Positions 41,428-50,740 of a stretch of 64,000 bases of DNA are shown piece by piece. The position numbers were made by a program, and so were the translations under genes. The first letter of the stretch is position 1. Each line of letters starts with the position of its first letter. Origin of the DNA: Pseudomonas sp. HR96 (GTDB lineage Bacteria; Pseudomonadota; Gammaproteobacteria; Pseudomonadales; Pseudomonadaceae); NCBI RefSeq assembly GCF_034059295.1, contig NZ_CP139141.1, positions 5,515,322 to 5,579,321 on the forward strand, in the 5' to 3' direction. The notes beneath the pieces were generated by a model. The model made no database searches, was not told the origin of the DNA, and worked only from the letters and a program-made list of their open reading frames with translations.

Positions 41428-44277
41428 ATGACGCGCGATTACGAAATCCGTCCCAACCTGGATGAAGGGGTCGACCGTGAGGTCCTGGCCAAGCTTCGCG
41501 CGCGCTTCATGAAACTCAACCAAGGACGCATGGCGCGGGCGGTGGAGGGCCTGTCGACGCGCCAGCAGCTGGTACTCAAGCTGATGCCGCTGCTGTTTCA
41601 CGTCAACCATCCACTGCTGCCCGGCTACGTCTCGGGCGCCACTCCGGCGGGCATCTCGCGCTACGAGCCGGAGGCCGACGAGCTGGCCGAAGTGCAGCGC
41701 CTGACCCGCTCGTTTTCCTACCGCACGCGCCCGGCCCATGCGCCCCGGCCGATCCAGGGCCTGTTCCTGATGGGCAGCCTGGGCACCCTGGCCCAGGCTG
41801 AAAACAGCGACCTGGATGTGTGGGTGTGCCACGACCCGGACCTGGGCGAGCCGGCCCTGGAAGAACTGCGCAAGAAATGCAGCCTGCTGGAGGCCTGGGC
41901 CGAAACCCAGGGCGCCGAGGTGCATTACTTCCTCATCGACACGCAAAGCTTCGCCAAGGGCGAACGGGCCGACGAGCTGAGCACCGAGAACTGCGGCTCG
42001 ACCCAGCATTACCTGCTGCTCGACGAGTTCTACCGCACCGCCATCTGGGTCGCCGGGCGCACGCCACTGTGGTGGCTGGTGCCGGTCTACGACGAGGCGC
42101 GCTACCCGCAATACGTGCACACCCTGCTGTCCAAGCGCTTCATTCGCGAGGACGAGATGCTCGACCTCGGGCACATGGCGCACATTCCCGCCGGCGAATT
42201 CATCGGCGCCGGCCTGTGGCAGCTGTACAAGGGCCTGGAGTCGCCCTACAAGTCGGTGCTCAAGCTGCTGCTGACCGAGGTCTACGCCAGCGAGCACCCC
42301 AACGTGCAGTGCCTGAGCCTGCGCTTCAAACAGCAGGTGTTCGCCAACCGTTTGGACCTCGACGAACTCGACCCGTACATGGTGGTGTACCGCCGCATCG
42401 AGGAATACCTGCGCGGGCGCGGCGAGCTCGAGCGCCTGGAGCTGGTGCGGCGCAGCTTCTACCTCAAGGTCAACAAGCGCCTCACCGGGCCGCGCCAGCG
42501 CACGCACAACTGGCAGCGCGAACTGGTGGCGCGGCTGGCCGAGGAATGGGGCTGGGACGGCCATCAGCTCGAAGCGCTGGACAGCCGCGGCCAGTGGAAG
42601 GTGCGCCAGGTGGTCAGCGAACGGCGCATGGTGGTGCGCGAGCTCAACTACAGCTACCGCTTCCTCACCCAGTTCGCGCGCAACCAGCAGGGCGCGAGCC
42701 TGATCAACAAGCGCGACTTCAACGTGCTGGGGCGGCGCCTGTATGCGGCGTTCGAGCGCAAGGCCAACAAGATCGAAGTGATCAACCCCGGCATCGCCCC
42801 GGACCTGGCCGAAGACACCCTGACCCTGGTCCAGGCGCCGGACAAGCGCGAGCCCGGCCTGACCCACTGGAGCCTGTACAACGGCAGCCTCGGCGCCTAC
42901 GAGTGGGAGCGCTTCGCGCCCTTCAAGCGCTGCCGGCACCTGCTCGAACTGCTGACCTGGAGCCACCGCAACGGCGTGATCGACAGCACCACGCGCCTGG
43001 CGCTGCACCCCGGCAGCAGCGACCTGACCGAGTTCGAGCTGTTCAACCTGATCCACAGCCTGCAGCAGAGCATTCCGCTCCCCCTAAGCACGGTGCCCGA
43101 AGAGCAGCTGCTGACCCCGGCGGTGCCGATGCAGGTGCTGCTGCTGGTGAACATCGGCGTCGACCCGCTCAAGCATCACCGCGACCTGAACATCCTCATG
43201 ACCACCGAGCGCACCGACTCGCTGAGCTACGCCGGGGCCCGCGAGAACCTGGTGCTGACCCTCGACCAGGCCGTGCTCAACAGCTGGAACGAATTGCAGG
43301 TGCGTCGCCACGACGGCCCCCACGCCCTGCTCGAGTGCCTGCGCGACTACCTCAACGCCCTGCCCGAGAACCTCGCGCCGACCGTGGTCAAGGTGCGCTG
43401 CTTCTGCCACAACCGCGCCCCGGCCATCGCCCAGCGCGTGGAGATGCTGCTGCGCAACTCGCAGAAGCTGCTGCGCACGCGGTTGGGCTACCGCTACCTG
43501 ATCCAGGTGGAGAAGCACTATCACATCCTGCACCTGGTGCCCGGCAACGTCACTCACGTGGCCCTGGCGTCGATGGCCGAACTGCTCGAATACCTGGGCC
43601 GCGAACTGGCCAGCTACAGCCCGCTGTATTTGGACCCCAAGGCCCTGGAAGACAGCGACCTGGCGCTGCTGCTGCCCCAGGCCCAGCCCGAATGCATCCA
43701 GGTGTTCTATCGCCTGCGTGGCACCCAGGCCGACCTCTACGTGCTCGACGAGCACAACGCCCTGTGGCAGCAACGGGTGCACCTGCATGACGAGAACAAC
43801 CTGCTGATTCATCTGCAGCGCTTCTTCGAGTCGACCCTGCAGCGCCGCGAATCGATCATCGAGCCGGAAAACCCGCGGCACTCGGCGATCCACGAAATCC
43901 TCTTCTACCGCATCGAGGCCCAGCCCAACAGCCGCGCCGGGCGCCTGGAACCCCGGGCCGCGCCCGCCACGCCGGTGAGCAAGCCGTTCTATGACGTGCA
44001 GGCGATCATCGGCCGCGGCGCTGCCGGCGGCCAGGTGCAGGTCACGCTGTATTGCAACGAACGGGAGTTTTCCCAGCTGGACTACGGCGATCAGCTGTTC
44101 GCCCGGGTGGCCGAAGAGATTCTCGGCCAGCGCAGCGAGACCGAGCACTACCCCTGCTACATCACCGACGTCGACCTGACCGGGCTGCTGGGCAAGGGCA
44201 TCGGCTCGACCAACCTGCACCTGCGCTACAAGACCGAGCTGGAGAAGTCGCTGAACCGGGCGATGGATGAGTTGTAG
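41428..44277 (+). CDS. cyaA: Class I adenylate cyclase
   Basis: A 949-residue class I cyclase. The catalytic nucleotidyltransferase motif is LFLMGSLGTLAQAENSDLDVWVCHD near residue 115 (G-S then D-x-D). NHPLLPGYVSGATPAGISRYEP precedes it, and the long C-terminal part is the regulatory region seen in enterobacterial and Pseudomonas CyaA. It makes cAMP for Vfr/Crp signalling. The start at 41428 (MTRDYEIRPNLDEGVD) aligns with the P. aeruginosa protein; an in-frame ATG 36 bp upstream would add atypical residues. A DUF1289 gene and cyaY converge from the other side. Confidence 0.95.
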   Translation: MTRDYEIRPNLDEGVDREVLAKLRARFMKLNQGRMARAVEGLSTRQQLVLKLMPLLFHVNHPLLPGYVSGATPAGISRYEPEADELAEVQRLTRSFSYRTRPAHAPRPIQGLFLMGSLGTLAQAENSDLDVWVCHDPDLGEPALEELRKKCSLLEAWAETQGAEVHYFLIDTQSFAKGERADELSTENCGSTQHYLLLDEFYRTAIWVAGRTPLWWLVPVYDEARYPQYVHTLLSKRFIREDEMLDLGHMAHIPAGEFIGAGLWQLYKGLESPYKSVLKLLLTEVYASEHPNVQCLSLRFKQQVFANRLDLDELDPYMVVYRRIEEYLRGRGELERLELVRRSFYLKVNKRLTGPRQRTHNWQRELVARLAEEWGWDGHQLEALDSRGQWKVRQVVSERRMVVRELNYSYRFLTQFARNQQGASLINKRDFNVLGRRLYAAFERKANKIEVINPGIAPDLAEDTLTLVQAPDKREPGLTHWSLYNGSLGAYEWERFAPFKRCRHLLELLTWSHRNGVIDSTTRLALHPGSSDLTEFELFNLIHSLQQSIPLPLSTVPEEQLLTPAVPMQVLLLVNIGVDPLKHHRDLNILMTTERTDSLSYAGARENLVLTLDQAVLNSWNELQVRRHDGPHALLECLRDYLNALPENLAPTVVKVRCFCHNRAPAIAQRVEMLLRNSQKLLRTRLGYRYLIQVEKHYHILHLVPGNVTHVALASMAELLEYLGRELASYSPLYLDPKALEDSDLALLLPQAQPECIQVFYRLRGTQADLYVLDEHNALWQQRVHLHDENNLLIHLQRFFESTLQRRESIIEPENPRHSAIHEILFYRIEAQPNSRAGRLEPRAAPATPVSKPFYDVQAIIGRGAAGGQVQVTLYCNEREFSQLDYGDQLFARVAEEILGQRSETEHYPCYITDVDLTGLLGKGIGSTNLHLRYKTELEKSLNRAMDEL

Positions 44278-44285
44278 CCCAGGCG

Positions 44286-44305
44286 CGGGAGGGGCAAAGC
44301 CCCGA
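44286..44305. repeat. Dispersed GGGGCTTTGCCCC-type repeat
   Basis: CGGGAGGGGCAAAGCCCCGA is the same core, in opposite orientation, as copies at 20207 and 32977. It lies 9 bp after the cyaA stop. Confidence 0.55.
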
Positions 44306-44328
44306 GACGCCGCAGGCAGGTTTGATCT

Positions 44329-44544
44329 TCAACCCTGGGCCAAAGCCCGCCGTTGCTCGGCCTGGGCCTTGATCTCACGCCGGCGCTGATCATCCGCCGA
44401 GCGCCATTCGCGGATGTCTTCCACATGGCGGAAGCAGCCCATGCACACGCGCTCGTCATCGAGCTTGCACAGGCTCACGCACGGCGACTCGACCGCGGGG
44501 TTGATATTGGAATACAGGGGCTTGGGCGCACGCGGAGCAGTCAT
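44329..44544 (-). CDS. DUF1289 small Cys-rich protein
   Basis: A 71-residue protein with the DUF1289 cysteine pattern ESPCVSLCKLDDERVCMGCFRHVEDIREW (C-x3-C...C-x2-C), likely a zinc or Fe-S knuckle, and a basic helical tail. Family members are widespread, and their function is unknown. It is 3 bp downstream of cyaY on the same strand and likely co-transcribed with it; the pairing with cyaY hints at iron-sulfur chemistry but does not prove it. Confidence 0.85.
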   Translation of the reverse strand: MTAPRAPKPLYSNINPAVESPCVSLCKLDDERVCMGCFRHVEDIREWRSADDQRRREIKAQAEQRRALAQG

Positions 44545-44546
44545 GG

Positions 44547-44879
44547 TCAGATTTCGTCGAAGTCCAGCTCCACGCCGGCCTGCTCCAGGGTGACGCGGGT
44601 GAGCATTTCGCTGAGCAGCTCATCGCTGGAGTCGCACATCCAGGCCTTGCTGTCTTCGTCATAGTCGAAGTGAAAGCCACCGGAGCGGGCCGCCAGCCAC
44701 AGCTGACGCAGCGGTTCCTGACGGCTGAAGATCAATTGGCTGCTGTTCTCGAACTTGACGGTCAGTACCCCCGCGGAGTTCTCCAGGTCCACGTCCAGGC
44801 CGCTCTCGTCGAAGATATCTTCCAGCGCTTGCTGGGTGGCATCGACCAGATCATGAAAATCGGCTTCGCTCAAACTCAT
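44547..44879 (-). CDS. cyaY: Frataxin-like protein CyaY
   Basis: A 110-residue frataxin homologue that binds iron and modulates IscS-dependent Fe-S cluster assembly. The acidic first helix EADFHDLVDATQQALEDIFDESGLDVDLE carries the iron-binding residues, followed by the beta-sheet GVLTVKFENSSQLIFSRQEPLRQLWLAARSGGFHFDYD. Only the frame from the ATG at 44879 is real; the much longer frame continuing upstream is antisense to lysA. It runs divergently from the lptM-lysA operon. Confidence 0.95.
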   Translation of the reverse strand: MSLSEADFHDLVDATQQALEDIFDESGLDVDLENSAGVLTVKFENSSQLIFSRQEPLRQLWLAARSGGFHFDYDEDSKAWMCDSSDELLSEMLTRVTLEQAGVELDFDEI

Positions 44880-45056
44880 TGCGGGATCCTCGGGTTGGGC
44901 AGTTCTATCACAGCGCGGGAAGATACGAGGGCACGCGCCTGATTGCAAAGGATAACGACAGCCCGCCGTCGGGCCATCGGGGCAGCTGCATAGGCAAATC
45001 GCGTGGCTCGCCGGTATACTCCGGCCCAATTGATGCTTATTACAAAGGATTTCGCC

Positions 45057-45206
45057 ATGAAGCGCCTGATCTCTTCCTTCGCTGCGCTTGTCGCGGTTGC
45101 CTGCCTGCTTTCTGCCTGCGGCCAGAAGGGCCCGCTGTTCCTGCCTGACGGCAGCAAACACCCGGAAGGCATGTCGCAAACCGATTCGCACAAACACAGC
45201 ATGTAA
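45057..45206 (+). CDS. lptM: LptM lipoprotein (YifL/LppL type)
   Basis: A 49-residue outer-membrane lipoprotein. The lipoprotein signal is [21 protein letters not shown] with lipobox LSAC (lipidated Cys20), followed by the hallmark [10 protein letters not shown]. In E. coli, LptM assists oxidative maturation of LptD in the LPS translocon. It precedes lysA by 9 bp, the conserved position (lppL-lysA-dapF in P. aeruginosa). The start at 45057 fits the signal peptide, and the upstream in-frame Met does not. Confidence 0.93.
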   Translation: MKRLISSFAALVAVACLLSACGQKGPLFLPDGSKHPEGMSQTDSHKHSM

Positions 45207-45215
45207 GGGAACCCC

Positions 45216-46463
45216 ATGGACGCTTTCAACTACCGCGACGGCCAGCTGTTCGCGGAAGGGGTCGCTTTGGCCGCGCTGGCCGAGCGCTTCGGCACGCCCA
45301 CCTATGTCTACTCCCGCGCCCATATCGAGGGGCAGTACCGCGCCTACGCCGATGCCCTGCAGGGCATGCCGCACCTGGTGTGTTTCGCCGTCAAGGCCAA
45401 CTCCAACCTCGGCGTGCTGAATGTGCTTGCGCGCCTGGGCGCCGGCTTCGACATCGTCTCCGGTGGCGAGCTCGAGCGTGTCCTGGCCGCCGGCGGGCGC
45501 GCCGACCGCGTGGTCTTCTCCGGCGTCGGCAAGACCCGTGAAGACATGCGCCGCGCCCTCGAAGTGGGAGTGCATTGCTTCAACGTCGAGTCCACCGACG
45601 AGCTCGAACGCCTGCAAGAGGTCGCCGCCGACCTGGGTGTGCGTGCGCCGATCTCCCTGCGCGTCAACCCGGACGTCGATGCCGGCACCCACCCGTACAT
45701 CTCCACCGGCCTCAAGGAGAACAAGTTCGGCATCGACATCGCCGCCGCCGAAGACGTTTACATCCGCGCCGCGCAGCTGCCAAACCTGGAAATCGTCGGC
45801 GTCGACTGCCACATCGGCTCGCAGCTCACCAGCCTGCCGCCCTTCCTCGACGCCCTCGATCGCCTGCTGGGCCTGATCGACCGCCTCGGCGACTGCGGCA
45901 TCCACCTGCGCCACATCGACCTGGGCGGCGGCCTCGGCGTGCGTTATCGCGACGAGCAGCCACCGCTGGCGGCCGACTACATCCAGGCCGTGCGCCAGCG
46001 CCTCGAAGGCCGCGAGCTGGGCCTGGTGTTCGAGCCAGGGCGCTTCATCGTCGCCAACGCCGGCGTGCTGCTGACCCGCGTCGAATACCTCAAGCACACC
46101 GAGCACAAGGATTTCGCCATCGTCGATGCGGCCATGAACGACCTGATCCGCCCAGCCCTGTACCAGGCCTGGATGGACGTCAAGGCGGTGCAGCCGCGCG
46201 AAGGCGCCGGGCGCGCCTACGACGTGGTCGGGCCGATCTGCGAGACCGGCGACTTCCTGGCCAAGGACCGCCAGCTGACCCTGGCCGAAGGCGACCTGCT
46301 GAGCGTGCATTCGGCGGGCGCCTACAGCTTCGTCATGAGCTCGAACTACAACACCCGCGGCCGCTGCGCGGAAATCCTCGTCGATGGTGACCAGGCCTTT
46401 GAAGTGCGTCGCCGGGAAACGGTGGCAGAGCTGTTCGCTGGCGAAAGCCTGCTGCCGGAGTAA
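45216..46463 (+). CDS. lysA: Diaminopimelate decarboxylase
   Basis: A 415-residue fold-type III PLP enzyme for the last step of lysine synthesis. The PLP lysine lies in [16 protein letters not shown]. The phosphate-binding and substrate regions are [40 protein letters not shown] and the catalytic Cys region [15 protein letters not shown], with [14 protein letters not shown] near the end. It lies between lptM and dapF in the lysine-biosynthesis operon, transcribed rightward. Confidence 0.97.
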   Translation: MDAFNYRDGQLFAEGVALAALAERFGTPTYVYSRAHIEGQYRAYADALQGMPHLVCFAVKANSNLGVLNVLARLGAGFDIVSGGELERVLAAGGRADRVVFSGVGKTREDMRRALEVGVHCFNVESTDELERLQEVAADLGVRAPISLRVNPDVDAGTHPYISTGLKENKFGIDIAAAEDVYIRAAQLPNLEIVGVDCHIGSQLTSLPPFLDALDRLLGLIDRLGDCGIHLRHIDLGGGLGVRYRDEQPPLAADYIQAVRQRLEGRELGLVFEPGRFIVANAGVLLTRVEYLKHTEHKDFAIVDAAMNDLIRPALYQAWMDVKAVQPREGAGRAYDVVGPICETGDFLAKDRQLTLAEGDLLSVHSAGAYSFVMSSNYNTRGRCAEILVDGDQAFEVRRRETVAELFAGESLLPE

Positions 46464-46467
46464 CCCC

Positions 46468-47298
46468 ATGCTGCTGCGTTTTACCAAGATGCACGGGCTG
46501 GGCAATGACTTCATGGTGCTGGATCTGGTCAGCCAACACGCGCACATCCAGCCCAAGCATGCCAAGCAATGGGGCGACCGCCACACCGGCATTGGCTTCG
46601 ACCAGCTGCTGCTGGTGGAGGCGCCGAGCAACCCCGAGGTAGACTTCCGCTACCGCATCTTCAACTCCGACGGTTCGGAAGTGGAGCAGTGCGGCAATGG
46701 TGCGCGCTGCTTTGCCCGCTTCGTGCTGGACAAGCGCCTGACCGCCAAGAAGCTGATCCGCGTGGAAACCAAGAGCGGCATCATCGAGCTGGACGTGCGC
46801 AACGATGGGCAGATCTGCGTGAACATGGGCCCGCCGCGCTTCACCCCGGCCGAGATTCCCTTCCAGGCTGAGCAGCAGGCACTCAGCTACCCGGTGCAGG
46901 TCGACGGCCAGACCCTGAACCTGGCCGCGCTGTCCATGGGCAACCCCCACGCCGTGTTGCGCGTCGACGACATCGACAGCGCGCCCGTGCATCAACTGGG
47001 GCCTCGCCTGGAACACCACGAGCGGTTCACGCAGCGGGTCAACGTCGGCTTCATGCAGGTGATCGACCGCAGCCGTGCCAAACTGCGGGTATGGGAACGC
47101 GGCGCCGGGGAAACCCAGGCCTGCGGCACCGGCGCCTGCGCGGCCGCGGTCGCCGCCATCAGCCAGGGCTGGATGGATTCGCCAGCCACCATCGACCTGC
47201 CCGGCGGGCGCCTGACCATCGAATGGCGCGGCCCCGGCCAGCCGGTGATGATGACGGGCCCGGCGGTGCGGGTCTACGAAGGACAGGTACGACTATGA
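46468..47298 (+). CDS. dapF: Diaminopimelate epimerase
   Basis: A 276-residue PLP-independent racemase that converts LL- to meso-diaminopimelate. Both catalytic cysteines are seen: [13 protein letters not shown] (about residue 74) and [16 protein letters not shown] (about 217). The N-terminus [19 protein letters not shown] is diagnostic. It starts 4 bp after lysA and is followed by a DUF484 gene, as in many gammaproteobacteria. Confidence 0.97.
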   Translation: MLLRFTKMHGLGNDFMVLDLVSQHAHIQPKHAKQWGDRHTGIGFDQLLLVEAPSNPEVDFRYRIFNSDGSEVEQCGNGARCFARFVLDKRLTAKKLIRVETKSGIIELDVRNDGQICVNMGPPRFTPAEIPFQAEQQALSYPVQVDGQTLNLAALSMGNPHAVLRVDDIDSAPVHQLGPRLEHHERFTQRVNVGFMQVIDRSRAKLRVWERGAGETQACGTGACAAAVAAISQGWMDSPATIDLPGGRLTIEWRGPGQPVMMTGPAVRVYEGQVRL

Positions 47299-47311
47299 GT
47301 GAGCGCCCAGC

Positions 47312-48049
47312 ATGACCGACAAGCCTCAAGCCAACGCGACAACGCCCGACTCACAAGCTTCGGATGACGTGCCGCCCGTGCTCGAGGCGCAAGCGGTCGC
47401 CCGCTTCCTGCAGGCCAACCCGGCGTTTTTCGTCGAGCAGGAGGAGTTGCTGATGGGCCTGCGCCTGCCCCACCAGCGCGGCGACACGGTGTCGCTGGTG
47501 GAGCGGCAGATGAAGCTGCTGCGCGAGCGCAACATCGAGCTGCGCCATCGGCTGTCGCAACTGATGGACGTGGCGCGCGACAACGACCGCCTGTTCGACA
47601 AGTCGCGCCGGCTGATTCTCGCCCTGCTCGACGCCGTCAGCCTCGACGAGCTGGTGATCGCCGTCGAAGACAGCCTGCGCAACGACTTCCAGGTGCCTTT
47701 CGTCAGCCTCATCCTGATCAGCGAAACCCCGGCGCCGGTGGGCCGCGTGGTCAGCAGCGCCGAAGCCCACCAGGCCATCGGCGCCCTGTTGCGCGAAGGC
47801 AAGGCGGTCAGTGGCAGCCTGCGCGAGCACGAGCTGGACTTCCTCTTTGGTGAAGAACAGCGCCGGCAGATCGGCTCCACCGCCCTCACCCCGCTGATGC
47901 ACCAGGGCCTGCACGGTGTGCTGGCCATCGCCAGCCGCGACCCGCAGCATTACAAGAGCAGCGTTGGCACCCTGTTCCTCGGCCACATCGCCGAGGTGTT
48001 GAGCCGCGTACTGCCGCGCTTCACTCACGCCCTGCGTTCGGTACGCTGA
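47312..48049 (+). CDS. DUF484 (GAF-like) family protein
   Basis: A 245-residue cytoplasmic protein. The N-terminal helix [42 protein letters not shown] is the DUF484 hallmark. A coiled coil then leads into a GAF-like domain ([19 protein letters not shown]...[28 protein letters not shown]). The gene family constantly sits between dapF and xerC; its ligand is unknown. It is co-transcribed with xerC, which begins 2 bp after its stop. Confidence 0.9.
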   Translation: MTDKPQANATTPDSQASDDVPPVLEAQAVARFLQANPAFFVEQEELLMGLRLPHQRGDTVSLVERQMKLLRERNIELRHRLSQLMDVARDNDRLFDKSRRLILALLDAVSLDELVIAVEDSLRNDFQVPFVSLILISETPAPVGRVVSSAEAHQAIGALLREGKAVSGSLREHELDFLFGEEQRRQIGSTALTPLMHQGLHGVLAIASRDPQHYKSSVGTLFLGHIAEVLSRVLPRFTHALRSVR

Positions 48050-48051
48050 GC

Positions 48052-48951
48052 ATGCAGGCGCAGCTGGAGGCTTATTGCGCGTACCTGCGCAGCGAGCGCC
48101 AGGTGTCGCCGCATACCCTGCAGGCCTATCGCAGCGATCTGCACAAGGTGCTGGAATTCTGCGAGAAAGAGCAGCTGGCCAGCTGGAGTGCGCTGGACAT
48201 CCAGCAGCTGCGCCGGCTGGTAGCGCGCCAGCATCAGCACGGGCAGTCGTCACGCAGCCTGGCACGGCTGCTGTCGGCGGTGCGCGGCCTGTACCGCTAC
48301 CTCAACCGCGAAGGCCTGTGCAGCCATGACCCGGCCAACGGTCTGAGCCCGCCCAAGGGCGAGCGGCGCCTGCCCAAGACCCTGGACACCGACCGCACCC
48401 TGCAACTGCTCGACGGCGGCGTGGAGGACGAGTTTCTCGCCCGCCGCGACCAGGCCATGCTCGAGCTGTTCTACTCTTCCGGCCTGCGCCTCTCCGAGCT
48501 GACCAGCCTCAACCTCGACCAGCTGGACCTCGCCGACGGCCTGGTGCAGGTGCACGGCAAGGGCAGCAAGACGCGCATCCTGCCGGTCGGGCGCAAGGCT
48601 CGCGAAGCGCTGCAGGCCTGGCTGCCCATGCGCGCCCTGAGCGGGCCGGCCGACGGCGCGGTGTTCGTCAGCCAACAGGGCCGCCGCCTCGGGCCGCGAG
48701 CCATCCAGCTGCGGGTCAAGAGCGCCGGCGCCCGCGAGCTGGGGCAGAATCTGCACCCGCACATGCTGCGTCACTCCTTCGCCAGCCATCTGCTGGAATC
48801 CTCCCAGGACCTGCGCGCGGTCCAGGAAATGCTCGGCCACGCCGACATCGCCACCACGCAGATCTACACCCACCTGGACTTCCAGCACTTGGCCACTGTC
48901 TACGACAGCGCCCACCCTCGAGCCAAACGCAGCAAGGACAGTGAATCATGA
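48052..48951 (+). CDS. xerC: Tyrosine recombinase XerC
   Basis: A 299-residue tyrosine recombinase that, with XerD, resolves chromosome dimers at dif. The N-terminal core-binding domain ([27 protein letters not shown]) is followed by the catalytic domain with Arg in [50 protein letters not shown] and the nucleophile Tyr in [13 protein letters not shown]. It is in the dapF-DUF484-xerC-HAD operon; the next start overlaps its stop (ATGA). Confidence 0.96.
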   Translation: MQAQLEAYCAYLRSERQVSPHTLQAYRSDLHKVLEFCEKEQLASWSALDIQQLRRLVARQHQHGQSSRSLARLLSAVRGLYRYLNREGLCSHDPANGLSPPKGERRLPKTLDTDRTLQLLDGGVEDEFLARRDQAMLELFYSSGLRLSELTSLNLDQLDLADGLVQVHGKGSKTRILPVGRKAREALQAWLPMRALSGPADGAVFVSQQGRRLGPRAIQLRVKSAGARELGQNLHPHMLRHSFASHLLESSQDLRAVQEMLGHADIATTQIYTHLDFQHLATVYDSAHPRAKRSKDSES

Positions 48952-49640
48952 GCATCAAGCTGATCACCTTCGACCTCGACGACACCTTGTGGGACACCGC
49001 GCCGGTGATCGTCAGCGCCGAAGCCGTGCTGCGCACCTGGCTGGCAGAGCACGCACCGAAGTTGGGCGCTATCCCGGTGGAACATCTGTTCGCCATTCGC
49101 ACGCGGCTGGTCGACGCCGACCCCAGCTACAGGCACCGCATCAGTGCGCTGCGCCGCCGCGTGCTGTTTCATGCGCTGCACGAGGCCGGCTATGCCCAGG
49201 CCGAAGCCGAGGACCTGGCCGAGCGCAGCTTCGAGGTATTTCTCGAGGCGCGGCATCAGGTCCAATTGTTTGCCGACGTGTTGCCGACCCTCGAGGTCCT
49301 GAGCCGGCATTACACCTTGGGCGTGGTTACCAACGGCAATGCCGACGTGCGCCGCCTGGGCCTGATGGATTTTTTCGCCTTCGCCCTGTGCGCCGAGGAC
49401 CTGGGAATCGGCAAGCCCGACCCACGGCCGTTCCAGGAGGCGTTGCGCCTGGGCAAGGCTCAAGCCGGCATGGCCGTGCACATCGGCGACCACCCCGGCG
49501 ACGATATCGCCGGCGCCCAGCAGGCCGGCCTGCGGGCGATCTGGTACAACCCGCAGGGCAAGGCCTGGGACCACAGCCACCAGCCTGACGCCGAGATCGC
49601 CAGCTTGCGCGAATTGCCCGAGCTGCTGCGCACTTTCTGA
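48948..49640 (+). CDS. HAD-superfamily hydrolase (YigB-like)
   Basis: A 230-residue HAD phosphatase. Motif I is [11 protein letters not shown] (nucleophile Asp), motif [12 protein letters not shown], motif [13 protein letters not shown], and motif [20 protein letters not shown]. The arrangement after xerC matches E. coli YigB, a riboflavin-pathway phosphatase; the substrate here is unproven. Its ATG overlaps the xerC stop. A strong terminator follows about 60 bp later. Confidence 0.92.
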   Translation: MSIKLITFDLDDTLWDTAPVIVSAEAVLRTWLAEHAPKLGAIPVEHLFAIRTRLVDADPSYRHRISALRRRVLFHALHEAGYAQAEAEDLAERSFEVFLEARHQVQLFADVLPTLEVLSRHYTLGVVTNGNADVRRLGLMDFFAFALCAEDLGIGKPDPRPFQEALRLGKAQAGMAVHIGDHPGDDIAGAQQAGLRAIWYNPQGKAWDHSHQPDAEIASLRELPELLRTF

Positions 49641-49702
49641 TCAGTCATCCCGCGCCTGTAGGCGGGGCAGAGCCCCCGAGCTCTGCAAATTCCTGCCCCC
49701 AC

Positions 49703-49733
49703 AAAAAAGCCCGCAGCGACGGCGGGCTTTTTC
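49703..49733. terminator. Bidirectional intrinsic terminator
   Basis: AAAAAAGCCCGC-AGCGAC-GGCGGGCTTTTT, with A and T tracts on each side, between the HAD gene and the convergent sutA gene. Confidence 0.88.
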
Positions 49734-49750
49734 TTCACGCAAGGCAGACT

Positions 49751-50074
49751 TCAGATAGGGCGGCTACCGTACTTGTTGTCGGGCTTCTTGGGTGGGTCTG
49801 CCACCACATTCGGCTCGACTTCCTGCACCTTGCCGCCACGCGACAGAAACTCTTCCATCGCGCGAGCGAGCGCATCGCGCTCCTTGTTCTTGGCTTCGAT
49901 ACTCGGCAGCTCGTCCACCGACACAGCGGCCTTGGCCTTGCCCTTGGCGGTGGGAGCAGGTACATCGCTGCCATCGTCTTCGGCCACGTCCTCGGCGCTG
50001 GCTTCCAGGCCTTCCTCGGTATCGTCCTCGTCACCTACTTCGAGTTCGTCGTTTTCCAGATCATCGTCGCTCAT
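49751..50074 (-). CDS. sutA: SutA transcriptional regulator
   Basis: A 107-residue, mostly disordered protein. The N-terminal half is acidic (DDDLENDELEVGDEDDTEEG). The C-terminal part is the conserved SutA region: LPSIEAKNKERDALARAMEEFLSRGGKVQEVEPNVVADPPKKPDNKYGSRPI. In P. aeruginosa, SutA binds RNA polymerase and raises expression of ribosomal and other genes in slow growth. It has its own terminator downstream and lies near yjbQ and amtB, as expected. Confidence 0.9.
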   Translation of the reverse strand: MSDDDLENDELEVGDEDDTEEGLEASAEDVAEDDGSDVPAPTAKGKAKAAVSVDELPSIEAKNKERDALARAMEEFLSRGGKVQEVEPNVVADPPKKPDNKYGSRPI

Positions 50075-50173
50075 GTTCTACCTCGTGACTTTCGCAAGCA
50101 GATTATTTATAGCCCAGCATTTTCTTCTGTCTAAGGCTGCCAGAAAAAATTCACATCCCCCGGCAGCCATTGG

Positions 50174-50599
50174 TCAGGCGCCCTCGCCGTGCAGCGTGGC
50201 GAGGATTCGGCGGGCACCGCCATGATTGCGGTGCTCGCCCAGATAGAGGCCCTGCCAGGTGCCCATCGCCAGGCGCCCCTGGCTCACCGGCACGCTGACC
50301 TGGCAGCCCAGCAGGCTGGCCTTGAAGTGCGCCGGCAGGTCGTCGTCGCCCTCGTCGTTGTGCTCGAAACCCGCCGAGCCTTCGGGCACCAGGCGACTGA
50401 AGAAGCGTTCGAAGTCGCGGCGCACCGCCGGGTCGGCGTTTTCGTTGACCGTCAGCGAGGCCGACGTGTGTTGCAGCCAGAGATGCAGCAGACCAGCCCG
50501 GCACTCACGCAGGGCCGGCAGCCCGGCGAGCAGCTCGTCGGTGATCAGATGAAAACCGCGAGGTCTGGCCCGCAGGGTAATCAGGGTCTGCTGCCACAT
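50174..50599 (-). CDS. YjbQ family protein (UPF0047)
   Basis: A 141-residue protein of the secondary thiamine-phosphate synthase/YjbQ family. [38 protein letters not shown] and [48 protein letters not shown] give the conserved His/Asp/Glu set of this fold. The physiological activity is uncertain. It lies upstream of sutA on the same strand. Confidence 0.92.
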   Translation of the reverse strand: MWQQTLITLRARPRGFHLITDELLAGLPALRECRAGLLHLWLQHTSASLTVNENADPAVRRDFERFFSRLVPEGSAGFEHNDEGDDDLPAHFKASLLGCQVSVPVSQGRLAMGTWQGLYLGEHRNHGGARRILATLHGEGA

Positions 50600-50698
50600 G
50601 GCATGCTCCGTTGGGGGCGCATTCTAGCGCGCTCAGGGAAAAAACAAAGGGGCCGATGCAGTTCATCTGTTGCCCGATGCAAATGACAAACTCCAGAC

Positions 50699-50729
50699 AA
50701 AAAAATGCCCGGCGAGCCGGGCATTTTTT
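50699..50729 (-). terminator. Intrinsic terminator after amtB
   Basis: AAAATGCCCGGC-GA-GCCGGGCATTTTT, a GC stem with a T-tract on the minus strand, 11 bp beyond the amtB stop. It ends the glnK-amtB transcript. Confidence 0.9.
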
Positions 50730-50740
50730 GCAGCAAGCGA

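Noticed and set aside
41820..43790. 656-codon frame on the + strand
   Set aside because: A +1 shadow inside cyaA; composition is Arg/Pro/Ala-rich without motifs.
44880..46631. Long upstream extension of cyaY
   Set aside because: The frame stays open through antisense lysA; frataxin homology begins only at 44879.
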